DNA of 64,000 bases, taken from positions 1-64,000 of the forward strand of contig DATMZF010000017.1 in NCBI GenBank assembly GCA_035560555.1. The letters run 5' to 3'. The number at the start of each line of letters is the position of its first letter. The stretch's first letter is position 1. This DNA comes from UBA11090 sp035560555 (GTDB taxonomy: Bacteria; Spirochaetota; Spirochaetia; Treponematales; Rectinemataceae). Below the pieces are notes generated by a model. The model was given only the letters and a program-made list of their open reading frames with translations. It ran no database searches and had not been told where the DNA came from. The position numbers and the translations under genes were made by a program. Positions 15,093 through 23,928 of the stretch are shown one piece after another.

Positions 15093-17822
15093 ATGAGCGC
15101 AAAAAGCAAGCATACGGAACCACGTTCCCCCACCATCCAGCCGGCGGGCGGCGATCTCGTGGAATCCATCGTTTCGGCCCTCGTCCTCCTCGGCGTCTAC
15201 GCGGTTCTTTTCACCCGTTTCGACATGAGGCTCCTGTTTTCCGACACCACGCTGACGGGAGGGGATACGGCCTCTTGGTTTCAGGTTCTCTCGACGCTGA
15301 AAAACGACTTTCTGCCCAAGGGGAGACTGTTCGGCTTCAGCCAGGGCAACTTCTTCGGCTACCTGGAGGGACAGCACTATTTCATCCTTCCATTCCTCTC
15401 GGCCGCCCTGCTGGGCTTCGTGTTCCCGCTAACGGTGGCGCTGAAAGTCGCGACCGTCGCGGGCGGTTTCGCCTTGCCGCTTACGATGTTCGTCGCCGCC
15501 TCCTCCATCACCGGAAGGAAACGGGCGGGAGCGCTCGCTTCGGCGTTGAGCCTTCTTTTTCTTTTCAATGAATCCTACACCATCTTCGGCGGGAACTGGC
15601 TCTCCACCTTCGCGGGGGAGTTCTGCTTCTCATGGGCGATGGCCTTCCTGCCCCTCCTCGTCGCGTCGGTCGTGGCCGACAGGCGCCAGCGCCGCAGGGG
15701 AATCCTCTCAGGCATTCTGCTGGGACTCATCGGCCTCTCCCACTTCTTCGTCTTCATGCCCGCGTTTTTCCTGCCGTTTTTTCCGGCGCTCGAGACGCTT
15801 CCGAGACTCCTGAGGAAGCGGAAAACCAGGCGGCGCGCGATGGGAACCGACGCGGGAACCATTACGGGAACCGACGCGGAAGACGCCGGAACGACGCTGA
15901 GGATACTCGCCACCTACGCGATAGCCTTTCTCCTGATGGCTTTCTGGCTCCTCCCCATGGCCGCGACGCGAGCCTGGGCACAGCCCATAAGCATGATCTG
16001 GCACTTTTCCTCATTCAAGGACTTCGCCAGGCAGACGCTCGCGTGGATATGGGCTCCCCTCGCCCTGCTGTTCCTGGGGGCATCTCTTTCCAAACGACTG
16101 AGCGGCGAGGAGCGCCACTTCTTCGCCATCGTCATCTATTCGCTGTCCGCCTGCGCCTTCCTGTTCTATGTGGCCCCCGGGCTGGGAATGCCCGATATCC
16201 GTTTCGTTCCCTCGGCCCTCCTGCTCAGCTCCCTGGGGGCCGCCATCTTCTGTGAAAGCGTCCTCTCTCGCCGGGGAGCCTCGCGGCCCGCGATGGGCGG
16301 TCGGCCCTCGGCGGGCGGCCAGGGCGGAACGGGACTCATTGAGACGGCCCTCCCCTCTCTGGCCGTCATGGCCATCTCGATCGCCGCCTGCGCGGGGGCG
16401 GTCGGAATGGGCAGGAACGCATCCTCATGGTATCGGTGGAATTACTCCGGATATGAGGCCAGGACCGAATGGCCGGCGATGGAAACCTTGGGAGAAAAGT
16501 ACAAAGGCGGTCCCGACGACGGACGTTTCCTGTGGGAAAAGCAGGATCAGCGCGACAACAAGGATTTCGGCTCGGAACGGGCTTTCGAAAACCTCTTCCT
16601 CTTCACGGGGCATCCGACGTCGGAAGGCATTCATTATGGGTCGAGCATGATGGCGAGGGCCGCAACCTATCTTCAGAGCTCGTACTCGCCCAATCCGGTC
16701 GACCCAGAGGCTGAGCGGATCTACTCAGAGGTCGATCCCCAGTCCTGGCCGGCGCGATTCGCCCTCCTCAACGCGCGATACATCGTGACGCACTCCGAAC
16801 AGATCACCTCGCTCTTCGCCTCCCATCCCGATTTCGCGCTCGATTCGAAGATAAGCAAGTTTTCCGTCTTCAGGTACGAGCGATATACCGGCCGCTATGT
16901 CAGCGTCCTGCCGAGCGGCGCCTTGTCCATCGTCGGGGGTGGGGCCGGTGGCTTCAAGACGGACTACTATCGCTTTTTCAGGGAGTACGAGCTCTACGAG
17001 TATCCCTTCGTCAGTTCGGAATTCGCCGACACCGCCCTCGAATCGACCGTGAAAAAGACGGGCGTGGTCTGGAAACGATACGATGACTACGAGAATGCCC
17101 TCCTCGCGAAGATCGCCATCCTTGGCCCGTCTTCGCGAGTGACCACGGCCTCGGCCGGGGAGGCGGAAGCCGGCATTCAAGAAGCCGGCATCCAAAACGA
17201 ACAGGTGGATAATTTTTCGATACGCTTCGACACCGCCGCGCCGGGAGAACCCCACTACATCAGGATATCGTATGCGCCCGGCTGGAAGTCGCGCGGAGGG
17301 GAAAAAATCTACCCCGTCGCGCCGGGCTTCATGCTCATGGTACCCAAGACGGGCAGCGTGGAGCTCTATTACGGCAGGACAATCTGGGAAATCGTCGGCC
17401 TTCTCCTGAGCCTCCTCTCCCTCCCGGCGGCCTTCGCCTTCTGGAAAATTCTGCCCCGGAAGCGCTTCCCCCACAGGCTTCTGCTCGGGGCGGCCTTGGC
17501 CGTCTTCGCCTTGGCCGCCGTCTACCTCGCCCTCCAGGCATCGGCCGGCTATCCGGCCCTGGCGAAAGACATCGAGGCGGCCAGAAGGCTCAATCTTTCC
17601 GTGGCATCCCAGCGGACGCGAGCCCTCGCCCTCGTCGAGCCATGGGCGACGGTCGAGAATCTCGAACGTTTCGATAACAGGCTCGTTTTCGATGCTTTCA
17701 GGATCAAGGCCCTCGCCCGCCTGCGCGAGAAAAAGGTGGGTGAGGCCGAGGTCCTCATCGAGACCCTGCGACGGCGCTATTCTCACACGAGGGCTCTGGA
17801 GTCATTGCCGACGCTCAAGTGA
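15093..17822 (+). CDS. Large polytopic membrane protein, GT-C / 6-pyruvoyl-tetrahydropterin-synthase-related type
   Basis: 909 residues. The first 430 contain about ten membrane helices with a periplasmic acidic motif after the first (LLFSDTTLTGGDTASWF). A periplasmic domain of about 300 residues follows, then two more helices near the C-terminus. This resembles PTPS-related and GT-C membrane proteins that use lipid-linked sugars. With the two genes before it, it probably completes a periplasmic glycan transfer system whose acceptor is unknown. Residues about 240-255 hold a short Gly/Thr/Asp low-complexity repeat. The last 12 codons lie inside a 46-bp sequence duplicated at 26662. Confidence 0.75.
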   Translation: MSAKSKHTEPRSPTIQPAGGDLVESIVSALVLLGVYAVLFTRFDMRLLFSDTTLTGGDTASWFQVLSTLKNDFLPKGRLFGFSQGNFFGYLEGQHYFILPFLSAALLGFVFPLTVALKVATVAGGFALPLTMFVAASSITGRKRAGALASALSLLFLFNESYTIFGGNWLSTFAGEFCFSWAMAFLPLLVASVVADRRQRRRGILSGILLGLIGLSHFFVFMPAFFLPFFPALETLPRLLRKRKTRRRAMGTDAGTITGTDAEDAGTTLRILATYAIAFLLMAFWLLPMAATRAWAQPISMIWHFSSFKDFARQTLAWIWAPLALLFLGASLSKRLSGEERHFFAIVIYSLSACAFLFYVAPGLGMPDIRFVPSALLLSSLGAAIFCESVLSRRGASRPAMGGRPSAGGQGGTGLIETALPSLAVMAISIAACAGAVGMGRNASSWYRWNYSGYEARTEWPAMETLGEKYKGGPDDGRFLWEKQDQRDNKDFGSERAFENLFLFTGHPTSEGIHYGSSMMARAATYLQSSYSPNPVDPEAERIYSEVDPQSWPARFALLNARYIVTHSEQITSLFASHPDFALDSKISKFSVFRYERYTGRYVSVLPSGALSIVGGGAGGFKTDYYRFFREYELYEYPFVSSEFADTALESTVKKTGVVWKRYDDYENALLAKIAILGPSSRVTTASAGEAEAGIQEAGIQNEQVDNFSIRFDTAAPGEPHYIRISYAPGWKSRGGEKIYPVAPGFMLMVPKTGSVELYYGRTIWEIVGLLLSLLSLPAAFAFWKILPRKRFPHRLLLGAALAVFALAAVYLALQASAGYPALAKDIEAARRLNLSVASQRTRALALVEPWATVENLERFDNRLVFDAFRIKALARLREKKVGEAEVLIETLRRRYSHTRALESLPTLK

Positions 17823-17832
17823 CACGCGGGTT
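17787..17832 (+). repeat. 46-bp dispersed repeat, copy 1
   Basis: Matches 26662-26707 at 45 of 46 bases; the only difference is A/G at 17811. This copy covers the last codons and stop of the GT-C-like gene plus 10 bases after it. Confidence 0.85.
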
Positions 17833-17857
17833 CTTCGGTTTCCGATGGTGTAATCGA

Positions 17858-18496
17858 TCAGTGGCCGGATATGAACAGGTCGATGGCCGAAGTCCTTGAA
17901 TTTTGGATGTGTCGCTCGAGACTGTCGGCGGCTTCGACGATCTGACCGTCCAGGATAAGGTCGAGGATGGCGATATGCTCGTCCACGGAGTCTTCCAGGC
18001 GGGATTTGCTCTTGCCGCAGAGGATGCGCAGCCTGTGGTTTTGGTCATAGATGTTGTCGAGCAAGTCCATCAGGTATTTATTGGGGCAAAGGGATCTGAA
18101 ATAGGCGTGCAGCTCGTCGTCCAGCCTGTATTTGCTGGCCTCATCCCCATCGGCCTTCGCCTTGAGAAATCCATCCTTGAGGGTCAGCACGCGCTGGGGA
18201 TCTATCTGTTCGCGGTAGCTCCTCAGGATGTAAGGCTCAATGATGATCCTCACCTGGAAGATGTCGCTGATTTCCCTGTAGCCGACGCCCTGGACCATGA
18301 CGCCACGCTGGGGAATGAGCTTGACGAAGTTTTCCTGCTCCAGACGGCCAATGGCTTCGCGAATCGGCGTGCGGCTTATGCCGAGCTCTTCCACAAGATC
18401 GACATCGCGCAGAAAGTTGCCTGGCAGATACACGCATTCCACAATTCTGTTCTTTATCGTCCTATACGCCAGATCCTTCAGATTGCTTTTATCCAT
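17858..18496 (-). CDS. GntR-family regulator with FCD domain
   Basis: 212 residues: an N-terminal winged helix (LAYRTIKNRIVECVYLPGNF, then DLVEELGISRTPIREAIGRLEQE in part) and a C-terminal all-helical FCD domain (IFQVRIIIEPYILRSY, DDELHAYFRS, DEHIAILDLILDG, HIQNS). The FCD metal/ligand residues D, H, H appear in place. It probably represses its own promoter and the dehydrogenase at 25483, since TGTATACA palindromes lie at both. It is located just after an ABC importer read in the same direction, whose substrate may be linked to its ligand. Confidence 0.9.
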   Translation of the reverse strand: MDKSNLKDLAYRTIKNRIVECVYLPGNFLRDVDLVEELGISRTPIREAIGRLEQENFVKLIPQRGVMVQGVGYREISDIFQVRIIIEPYILRSYREQIDPQRVLTLKDGFLKAKADGDEASKYRLDDELHAYFRSLCPNKYLMDLLDNIYDQNHRLRILCGKSKSRLEDSVDEHIAILDLILDGQIVEAADSLERHIQNSRTSAIDLFISGH

Positions 18497-18549
18497 ATGG
18501 CGACCAAACTCCCCAATTCTATTGGCAGGCCCCCCCAGAGGCTGGAATC

Positions 18550-18580
18550 ACTATAATCCAGATCCATCGCGTTGTATACA
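18550..18580 (-). promoter_or_regulatory. Promoter and operator of the GntR gene
   Basis: On the minus strand TATACA (18573-18578), a 17-base spacer and TATAGT (18550-18555). The -35 lies inside the perfect palindrome TGTATACA (18573-18580), so a bound GntR dimer would block the promoter. Confidence 0.55.
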
Positions 18581-18668
18581 CAAAATATTCAGCCACGATC
18601 CAGGAAATATCCAGAAATTTCCCGGCGCGCGTCATCCGAGGAGTATCATACGGATTACGCCCCGCCCC

Positions 18669-19964
18669 TCACTTCGCCTCACCGGCCGAGGCGTTCTTCT
18701 GGGCGACCGATGTCTTCCACGCGTGCAGGGCCAAGGCCGTCGCGATGACCGCGTAACAGGCGAAAACCCGGAAATACTCGCCCACCTGCGCGTCGTTGAA
18801 GAGGTTCTTGCCGGCGATAGGAGAGAATATGAACATGGTGTGGAAGAGAAACGCGCCGAGAAGGGCGTGACCGATGCTGGCCTTCTTGATAGAGGCGCCT
18901 CCGACGAGGAGGGCCGCTATGGCGAAGGTGCCGACATTCTCGTGGGCCGAATAGGTGGTGAAATTGCCGATCTCCTGGATGAAGATGAGCTGGCCCAGAG
19001 CCGCCAGAAGCGTCGAGATCATGATCGCCGAAATCCTGATGGCGTTGACCTGGATGCCCATGGCGGAGGCGATGCCCCTGTTCTGGCCGACCGCGGCTAT
19101 GTCGCTTCCCAGTTTCGTGCGCGAGAGGTAGGCGATATAGAGACAGACCGCGGCGATGATGATGCCCGTGGCCACTGGTATCGCCGTCGTCTGCATGGCG
19201 AAGAGGAAGAGCGGGGAGACTGTCCTGAAGGCGAAATAGGCCGCGCCCGCCGCCAAGCCTACGATCAACCCGCGAAGCTTTTTGGCGTCGATCCGCTCAC
19301 CGCGCGCGATTCTCCCGATCGCCGCCTTCAGCGCCCATAAAGCCAGAAAGACGATGAGGCCGATAATGATCACCTGATCCAGCGAAAGCTGCCAAAGCTT
19401 GTTGATAGCGCTCCTCGTGGCTCTGTCCAGGGTGATGGGCGTCGTGAGGCCGACGCCGTTCGTGAGGAGCAAGTCCTTATTGCGTATGGGAATGACGGGG
19501 CCGCAGAGGAACATCAACACGAGGTCGTAGATGCCCTTGGAGAAGAAACCGAGGATCATGCCGGTGATCATCTCCTGGCCCTTGGTTCTGTTGAAGAGCC
19601 TTCCTGCCATATAGCCGAAGGCTAGCGATAGGGGAACGCTCACGAGGAAAGCCGACGAAAGCCCCAGGAAGCCCGACATACCGAAGTTCAGTACGGCTAT
19701 GACGCCTATCTGCGCCGCCATCGCGCCCAACACGATGCTGAAGTTGAGGCCCATGCCGGCCCATACCGGCACGAGGAGGGCCAGGATGAGGATGAGGTTG
19801 CGAAAGAGGCGGGTGCAGATTTCGCCGATGATGTAGGAGAAGGGCTGTTTCGCGAGGAGGATCTCAGCCACGCAGATGACGCAGAAGAGAATGGTCACCG
19901 CGTTGTCGACGAGGATGCCTTTCGCGCTTCTCGAAAATCCGCCGTTCCTGTTGTGATTCTTCAT
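18669..19964 (-). CDS. ABC importer permease, second subunit (RbsC/BmpC-like)
   Basis: Inner-membrane permease of the branched-chain amino acid/simple sugar class (BPD_transp_2). It has about ten hydrophobic segments, a GLNFSIVLGAMAAQIGVIAVL core, and a GQNRGIASAMGIQVNAIRISA coupling region (quoted in part) that contacts the ATPase. The ATG at 19964 overlaps the first permease stop as ATGA. The same frame is open much further upstream, but that stretch is Arg/His-rich and is the shadow of the first permease. An insertion of about 60 residues sits between helices in the middle (KAAIGRIARGERIDAKKLRG). Confidence 0.88.
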   Translation of the reverse strand: MKNHNRNGGFSRSAKGILVDNAVTILFCVICVAEILLAKQPFSYIIGEICTRLFRNLILILALLVPVWAGMGLNFSIVLGAMAAQIGVIAVLNFGMSGFLGLSSAFLVSVPLSLAFGYMAGRLFNRTKGQEMITGMILGFFSKGIYDLVLMFLCGPVIPIRNKDLLLTNGVGLTTPITLDRATRSAINKLWQLSLDQVIIIGLIVFLALWALKAAIGRIARGERIDAKKLRGLIVGLAAGAAYFAFRTVSPLFLFAMQTTAIPVATGIIIAAVCLYIAYLSRTKLGSDIAAVGQNRGIASAMGIQVNAIRISAIMISTLLAALGQLIFIQEIGNFTTYSAHENVGTFAIAALLVGGASIKKASIGHALLGAFLFHTMFIFSPIAGKNLFNDAQVGEYFRVFACYAVIATALALHAWKTSVAQKNASAGEAK

Positions 19965-21019
19965 TCCTTGCTCCCCGATTGCATCCTGGAAAGCGCGTAT
20001 AGGATGACTCCGTTGCTTACGATCGTGCGTACCACCTCGGACAAGTTGCCCTCGGGGATCATACTGTTGGCCACCGGCACAGCGACGGCCAGCATCGTCT
20101 GGAACATCACCGTACCGAGGACGATGTTGAGGATAGAGATCCTCTTCGGGCTGGCGCCACCGATCAACACCGCCGAGATCGCCGGGAAGGCCATCATCAG
20201 CGGGGCGTTGTAGAGCTGATAGAAGCCGAAACCCTGCGCGTAAATGATGATTCCTATCCCCCCGAGGACGGTGGACAGGATCGTGCCGAGCGTGCGCATG
20301 GAATCCACTTTTATGCCGTTGGCGAGGGCGTACTTGGGATTCGCCCCGGCCGCTTTCATCATGAGCCCCACCTTGCTGCGCATGAAGAGCCACATGACGA
20401 GACAGAAAAAACCCGCGACGAGGAAGAGCCCGAGGGGAATGTCCACATCCCAGAGTCTCAGCGCCCACAGGTTGTTCAGCGCTCGGTCGTACCAGGCGTC
20501 GAGCGTAATCGTGGTGCGCAGTCCCTTGCCTATCGGCCAGACGATTGAAGGATGACTGAAGGGCAGGATGAGCCACGCGATGCACATCAGGGCGACGACC
20601 GAAAAGCCCACGTAGGTCGAGACCATCATCTCGCTTCCCTTCACGCGGTTGACGAGGAGGCTGTACGCGTAGCCCGCGGCGACGCTGAAGGGGATGGAGA
20701 TCAGCATCGCCGCGGCTATGCCGCCGATGCCGGTCATGTTGAACTGCAGGCTTATCATGCCCGCGACGAGGCCGCACTCGATGCCGAGCGGCAGGGCGAA
20801 GTTCATGCCCGTTCCCGCCATGATGCAGGGCGCCATGGCGAGCGAGAGCACGAGGTTGATGCCGACGCGCACGAGGCACTGGGAAAAAGTGAGCGCAACG
20901 GGGAGGTCCAACACGAAGAGCATCATATTGAGGAAGAGGATGAAGAGGAGGATGACGATCCTTGGGAGGCCGAAGCTTTTCAGGCCCGCTTTCATTCTCG
21001 CGATTCCCGCGTGCTTCAT
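19961..21019 (-). CDS. ABC importer permease, first subunit (RbsC/BmpC-like)
   Basis: 352 residues with about nine membrane helices, of the same BPD_transp_2 class as its neighbour. Visible family features are GTGMNFALPLGIECGLVAGMI (in part), the AAGANPKYALANGIKV coupling loop, and the closing ISAVLIGGASPKRISILN. The two permeases likely form a heterodimer. Both ends have ATGA overlaps (with the ATPase at 21016 and the second permease at 19961), giving tight translational coupling. Confidence 0.9.
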   Translation of the reverse strand: MKHAGIARMKAGLKSFGLPRIVILLFILFLNMMLFVLDLPVALTFSQCLVRVGINLVLSLAMAPCIMAGTGMNFALPLGIECGLVAGMISLQFNMTGIGGIAAAMLISIPFSVAAGYAYSLLVNRVKGSEMMVSTYVGFSVVALMCIAWLILPFSHPSIVWPIGKGLRTTITLDAWYDRALNNLWALRLWDVDIPLGLFLVAGFFCLVMWLFMRSKVGLMMKAAGANPKYALANGIKVDSMRTLGTILSTVLGGIGIIIYAQGFGFYQLYNAPLMMAFPAISAVLIGGASPKRISILNIVLGTVMFQTMLAVAVPVANSMIPEGNLSEVVRTIVSNGVILYALSRMQSGSKE

Positions 21020-22602
21020 CGCTTCACCCCCTCGCCCGACATGAGCAGCGCGAAATCCACGCTGGGGGCTTCCGGTTTCAGTATTCCTTCCACTTTACCC
21101 GCGGTCACGATGGCGATCCTGTCGCATACGCTTCGCAATTCGTTCAATTCGCTGGATGTCATCACGATCGTGATCCCCTGTTCCCTGTTAATCTTCACGA
21201 GATAGTTGAGAAGGATCTGCTTGGCCCCGATATCGATGCCCCTCGTCGGTTCGGAGACGAAGAGAATCTTGGGCTGGGTGATCAGCGCCCTCGCCATACA
21301 GACTTTCTGCTGATTGCCCCCGGAAAGGCTGCCAACGGACTGCCTGGGGCTGGCGCAGCGGATATCCAGCTCCTTTATGATGGCTTTCACTTTGCTTTCA
21401 GCCTTCGAAACGTTGAAAAGGCTCAAGGGGCCAAGCTTCCTAAGGTAATTGTCGTGTACGAGCATTTCCGTGAATACGGCGTTGAAGACGATCGATTCAT
21501 CGAGGAGAAGACCCACGCCCTTCCTGTCCTCGGACACGAAAGCCATGCCCTTGTGGAGGGCCTCGCCTTCCACGCCGAAGTTGAGAGGTTCCCCCTCATA
21601 GGCGATGCCGCCTTTTGCCGGGTACATGCCGAAGATCGCGTTCGAGATGCCGGCCTTGCCGTGACCGGCGAGCCCCCCGATGCCAAGGATCTCGCCCCGC
21701 CTCACCTTGAGACAAATGTCGTGGGTCCTTTCTCCCGGCATATCCACCTGAAGGTGATCGATTTCGAGCACCACATCGGCATCGTCGAAATTCCGGTCGG
21801 CGTTGACGAGGCTTCCCGAATCGAGCTTCCTCCCGACCATCAGCTCGGCTATCTGCATCTTCGATGTGTTCAGGATTTTCTCGTCGAAGACCAGCTGGCC
21901 GTCGCGGAGGATCACCACGCGGTGGGCCAGCCGCGTCACCTCGTCCAACCGGTGGCTTATGAAGATGATCGCGATCCCTTTCTCCGCCATAGTCTTTATG
22001 CAGGCGAGGAAGCGTTCGGCTTCGCTCTCCGTGAGCACGGCCGTGGGCTCGTCCAGAACGAGGAGCTTCAGGTTTTCCTTGTTGAACTCCCTGGCGATCT
22101 CGACGAACTGCATGTGCCCGACGGCCAGGCGCTCGACGGTGTCCAAGGGATCGATGTCGATGCCGAGCGTGTCGAGAGAAGCGCGGGCTTCCCTCACGAT
22201 CGAGTCGAGGTCGAGCACGCGGTAGTTCCTGCCGGCGAGCCCGCTGATGAGGGTTGGCGAGAGGTTTTCCCTGTTGAGCTTGATGTTGCGGGCGACCGAG
22301 AAGCCCGGGAGGAGCATGAATTCCTGATGCACCATGCCTATGCCCAGCGACATGGCGTCGAGGGGTGTGTCGATCCTGATGCTCCTGCCTTCGAACTCGA
22401 TTTCTCCTTCGAAGCCGCCAGAATCGCGGATGACGCTCATCCCGAAGAGGATATTCATCAGCGTGGACTTGCCCGCCCCGTTTTCCCCGACCAGGGCGAC
22501 TATCTCCCCAGGCTCGATGGAAAAATCCACGCCATTCAGCACGGTGTTGGAGGAAAAGCGCTTTCTGATGTCCCGAAAGTGGAGGAGCTTCTGCTGAGCC
22601 AT
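21016..22602 (-). CDS. ABC importer ATPase, double-cassette (RbsA-like)
   Basis: 528 residues with two nucleotide-binding domains. The first has Walker A GENGAGKST, a VERLAVGHMQFVEIARE signature region and Walker B LLVLDEPTA. The second has the non-canonical GLAGHGKAG P-loop, LSGGNQQKV and ILFVSEPTRG, as in sugar and nucleoside ABC importers. In this class the second site is degenerate and only the first hydrolyses ATP well. It is cytoplasmic and associated with the two permeases. It is separated from the binding-protein gene by a large hairpin. Confidence 0.93.
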   Translation of the reverse strand: MAQQKLLHFRDIRKRFSSNTVLNGVDFSIEPGEIVALVGENGAGKSTLMNILFGMSVIRDSGGFEGEIEFEGRSIRIDTPLDAMSLGIGMVHQEFMLLPGFSVARNIKLNRENLSPTLISGLAGRNYRVLDLDSIVREARASLDTLGIDIDPLDTVERLAVGHMQFVEIAREFNKENLKLLVLDEPTAVLTESEAERFLACIKTMAEKGIAIIFISHRLDEVTRLAHRVVILRDGQLVFDEKILNTSKMQIAELMVGRKLDSGSLVNADRNFDDADVVLEIDHLQVDMPGERTHDICLKVRRGEILGIGGLAGHGKAGISNAIFGMYPAKGGIAYEGEPLNFGVEGEALHKGMAFVSEDRKGVGLLLDESIVFNAVFTEMLVHDNYLRKLGPLSLFNVSKAESKVKAIIKELDIRCASPRQSVGSLSGGNQQKVCMARALITQPKILFVSEPTRGIDIGAKQILLNYLVKINREQGITIVMTSSELNELRSVCDRIAIVTAGKVEGILKPEAPSVDFALLMSGEGVKR

Positions 22603-22677
22603 ACCAATATATCCTTTCTATCGCGGTTCCCGGGAAGGTTCCGGCGCTCGACTTCCTTGACACTATGACAGGCGCCG

Positions 22678-22729
22678 AGCCTTGGGAAAGCCTCCCGCGC
22701 CGCCTAAGGCGGGCGGGAGGCGAAAGGCT
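22678..22729. repeat. Large GC-rich hairpin between binding-protein and ATPase genes
   Basis: Inner stem: 22690-22698 and 22700-22704 pair with 22708-22712 and 22713-22721 (14 bp, one bulged G, loop TAA). Outer stem: AGCCTT (22678-22683) pairs with AAGGCT (22724-22729). It begins 29 bases after the DUF3798 stop codon on the minus strand and has no U-tract. It could protect the binding-protein mRNA or lower downstream expression. Confidence 0.7.
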
Positions 22730-22757
22730 GAAGCGCGCCTTGAGGGGAATGCCTGCT

Positions 22758-23873
22758 TTACAGCGTGATGAACTTGCCCAGCACCACGAAGAAATTGTCG
22801 TAAGACTTGCCGGACTTGATGTCGGTGTATTTGCGCACGTTGACTTCGCCGCCGGCGAAATCGGAGAAGATGCTCGTGAACTTGGCCAGATCGGCGCGGT
22901 TCGAGAACTCGCCGTTGCAGTAGGCCATCGCGTAGTTCACGGCGCAGTTGATGAACATGGTGTGCATCGGGGCGCTCCAGGCGCCCATGCGGCCCGTCAT
23001 GCCCTTCTGGGCGAGCTTCGCGCTGATCTGCTGCTTCATGTATTCGACGTTGCCCTTCTTGTCGGCGGGAATCGTGATGCCGAGAGCGCCGGGGAAGGCG
23101 TAGAACACGCTGGGATTGTCGGGCATGGGGTAGATGGCGCCGGCTTCATAGATCGCCTTGCACATCGGCTCCTGCTGACCGGCGTTCGTGCCGAAGAAAG
23201 CCGTGTCCTTGCCGTACTTCTGGACCTTGCGCGGCACGTCCTCAAGGATGAATTGCTGGGTCGCGGCGATGCCGGCGTCGCTCATGGGGTCGGGCGAAGT
23301 GCCATCGACGAAGACGATGCCCAGCTCCTCGCATTTCGCCTTCATGTTGGCGCGGCGCGCGATGTTGAGCGGCTGGGCCATGTGGCGGGGGAAGGAATAG
23401 TGAACGAGGGTTTTAGCGCGCATTTTCGCCGCGGCCTGGGCTACGGCTGTGCCCATCTGCGCGACGTCGGGATGGAAGACTAAGTCGGCTATCGAACAGA
23501 TGACGTCGGGAGCTTCGCTGGGGACTCCCGCCAGGAGAAGGATGTCCTTTCTCTTTTCGCGGACTTTCTCCATCGCGGCTGAAGTGCCTTCCATGGCGGT
23601 GTTGAACACGATCGCCTTGATGGCGGGATCGGCCGCCATCGAAAGAGCGATGGAGATCGTCGTCTCCTGCTCGCTGTTGGCCTTGTCGGGGAAGGTCTGG
23701 TGAATGATCATATCGCCGAACTTTTCCCTCACCGATTCGGCCGCGCGGTACTCTTCCTCGGCCTGGGAAACCGTGGCAGTCAGGATGCCGATCTTGAATT
23801 TCGGCTTGCCCGCGGCCGCCGAAAGGGAGAAAACCATCGCGAAAGCCAATACCAGCACAATTGCTTTTTTCAT
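22758..23873 (-). CDS. DUF3798 periplasmic substrate-binding protein
   Basis: 371 residues with a cleavable signal peptide (residues 1-21, MKKAIVLVLAFAMVFSLSAAA in part), then a periplasmic-binding fold. Segments such as FKIGILTATVSQAEEEYRAAE (in part), KAIVFNTAMEGTSAAMEKV and AFFGTNAGQQEPM fit the DUF3798 family, which is related to Bmp/PnrA-type binding proteins. The family's ligand is unknown. AAGGAGG lies before the ATG. It is followed by its ATPase and two permeases and preceded by a dipeptidase gene, hinting at a peptide or peptide-derived ligand, but this is weak. Confidence 0.85.
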   Translation of the reverse strand: MKKAIVLVLAFAMVFSLSAAAGKPKFKIGILTATVSQAEEEYRAAESVREKFGDMIIHQTFPDKANSEQETTISIALSMAADPAIKAIVFNTAMEGTSAAMEKVREKRKDILLLAGVPSEAPDVICSIADLVFHPDVAQMGTAVAQAAAKMRAKTLVHYSFPRHMAQPLNIARRANMKAKCEELGIVFVDGTSPDPMSDAGIAATQQFILEDVPRKVQKYGKDTAFFGTNAGQQEPMCKAIYEAGAIYPMPDNPSVFYAFPGALGITIPADKKGNVEYMKQQISAKLAQKGMTGRMGAWSAPMHTMFINCAVNYAMAYCNGEFSNRADLAKFTSIFSDFAGGEVNVRKYTDIKSGKSYDNFFVVLGKFITL

Positions 23874-23895
23874 TTCCGCCTCCTTGAAACTATGC

Positions 23896-23919
23896 TAAGA
23901 CGCATTTTTCCACGTCTTA
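23896..23919. repeat. 7-bp stem-loop upstream of the DUF3798 gene
   Basis: TAAGACG (23896-23902) pairs with CGTCTTA (23913-23919) around a 10-base loop, in the 55-base gap between pepD and the binding protein. It may be an operator or an mRNA processing hairpin. There is no U-tract. Confidence 0.45.
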
Positions 23920-23928
23920 ATTTAAAAA

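Noticed and set aside
19965..20879. N-terminal extension of the second ABC permease frame
   Set aside because: It overlaps the first permease gene completely and reads as Arg/His-rich nonsense. The ATGA overlap at 19961-19964 gives the proper start.
20962..22668. 568-codon plus-strand frame opposite the ABC ATPase
   Set aside because: The minus strand encodes a full double-cassette ATPase with Walker and signature motifs. The plus frame has no recognisable family or ribosome-binding site.
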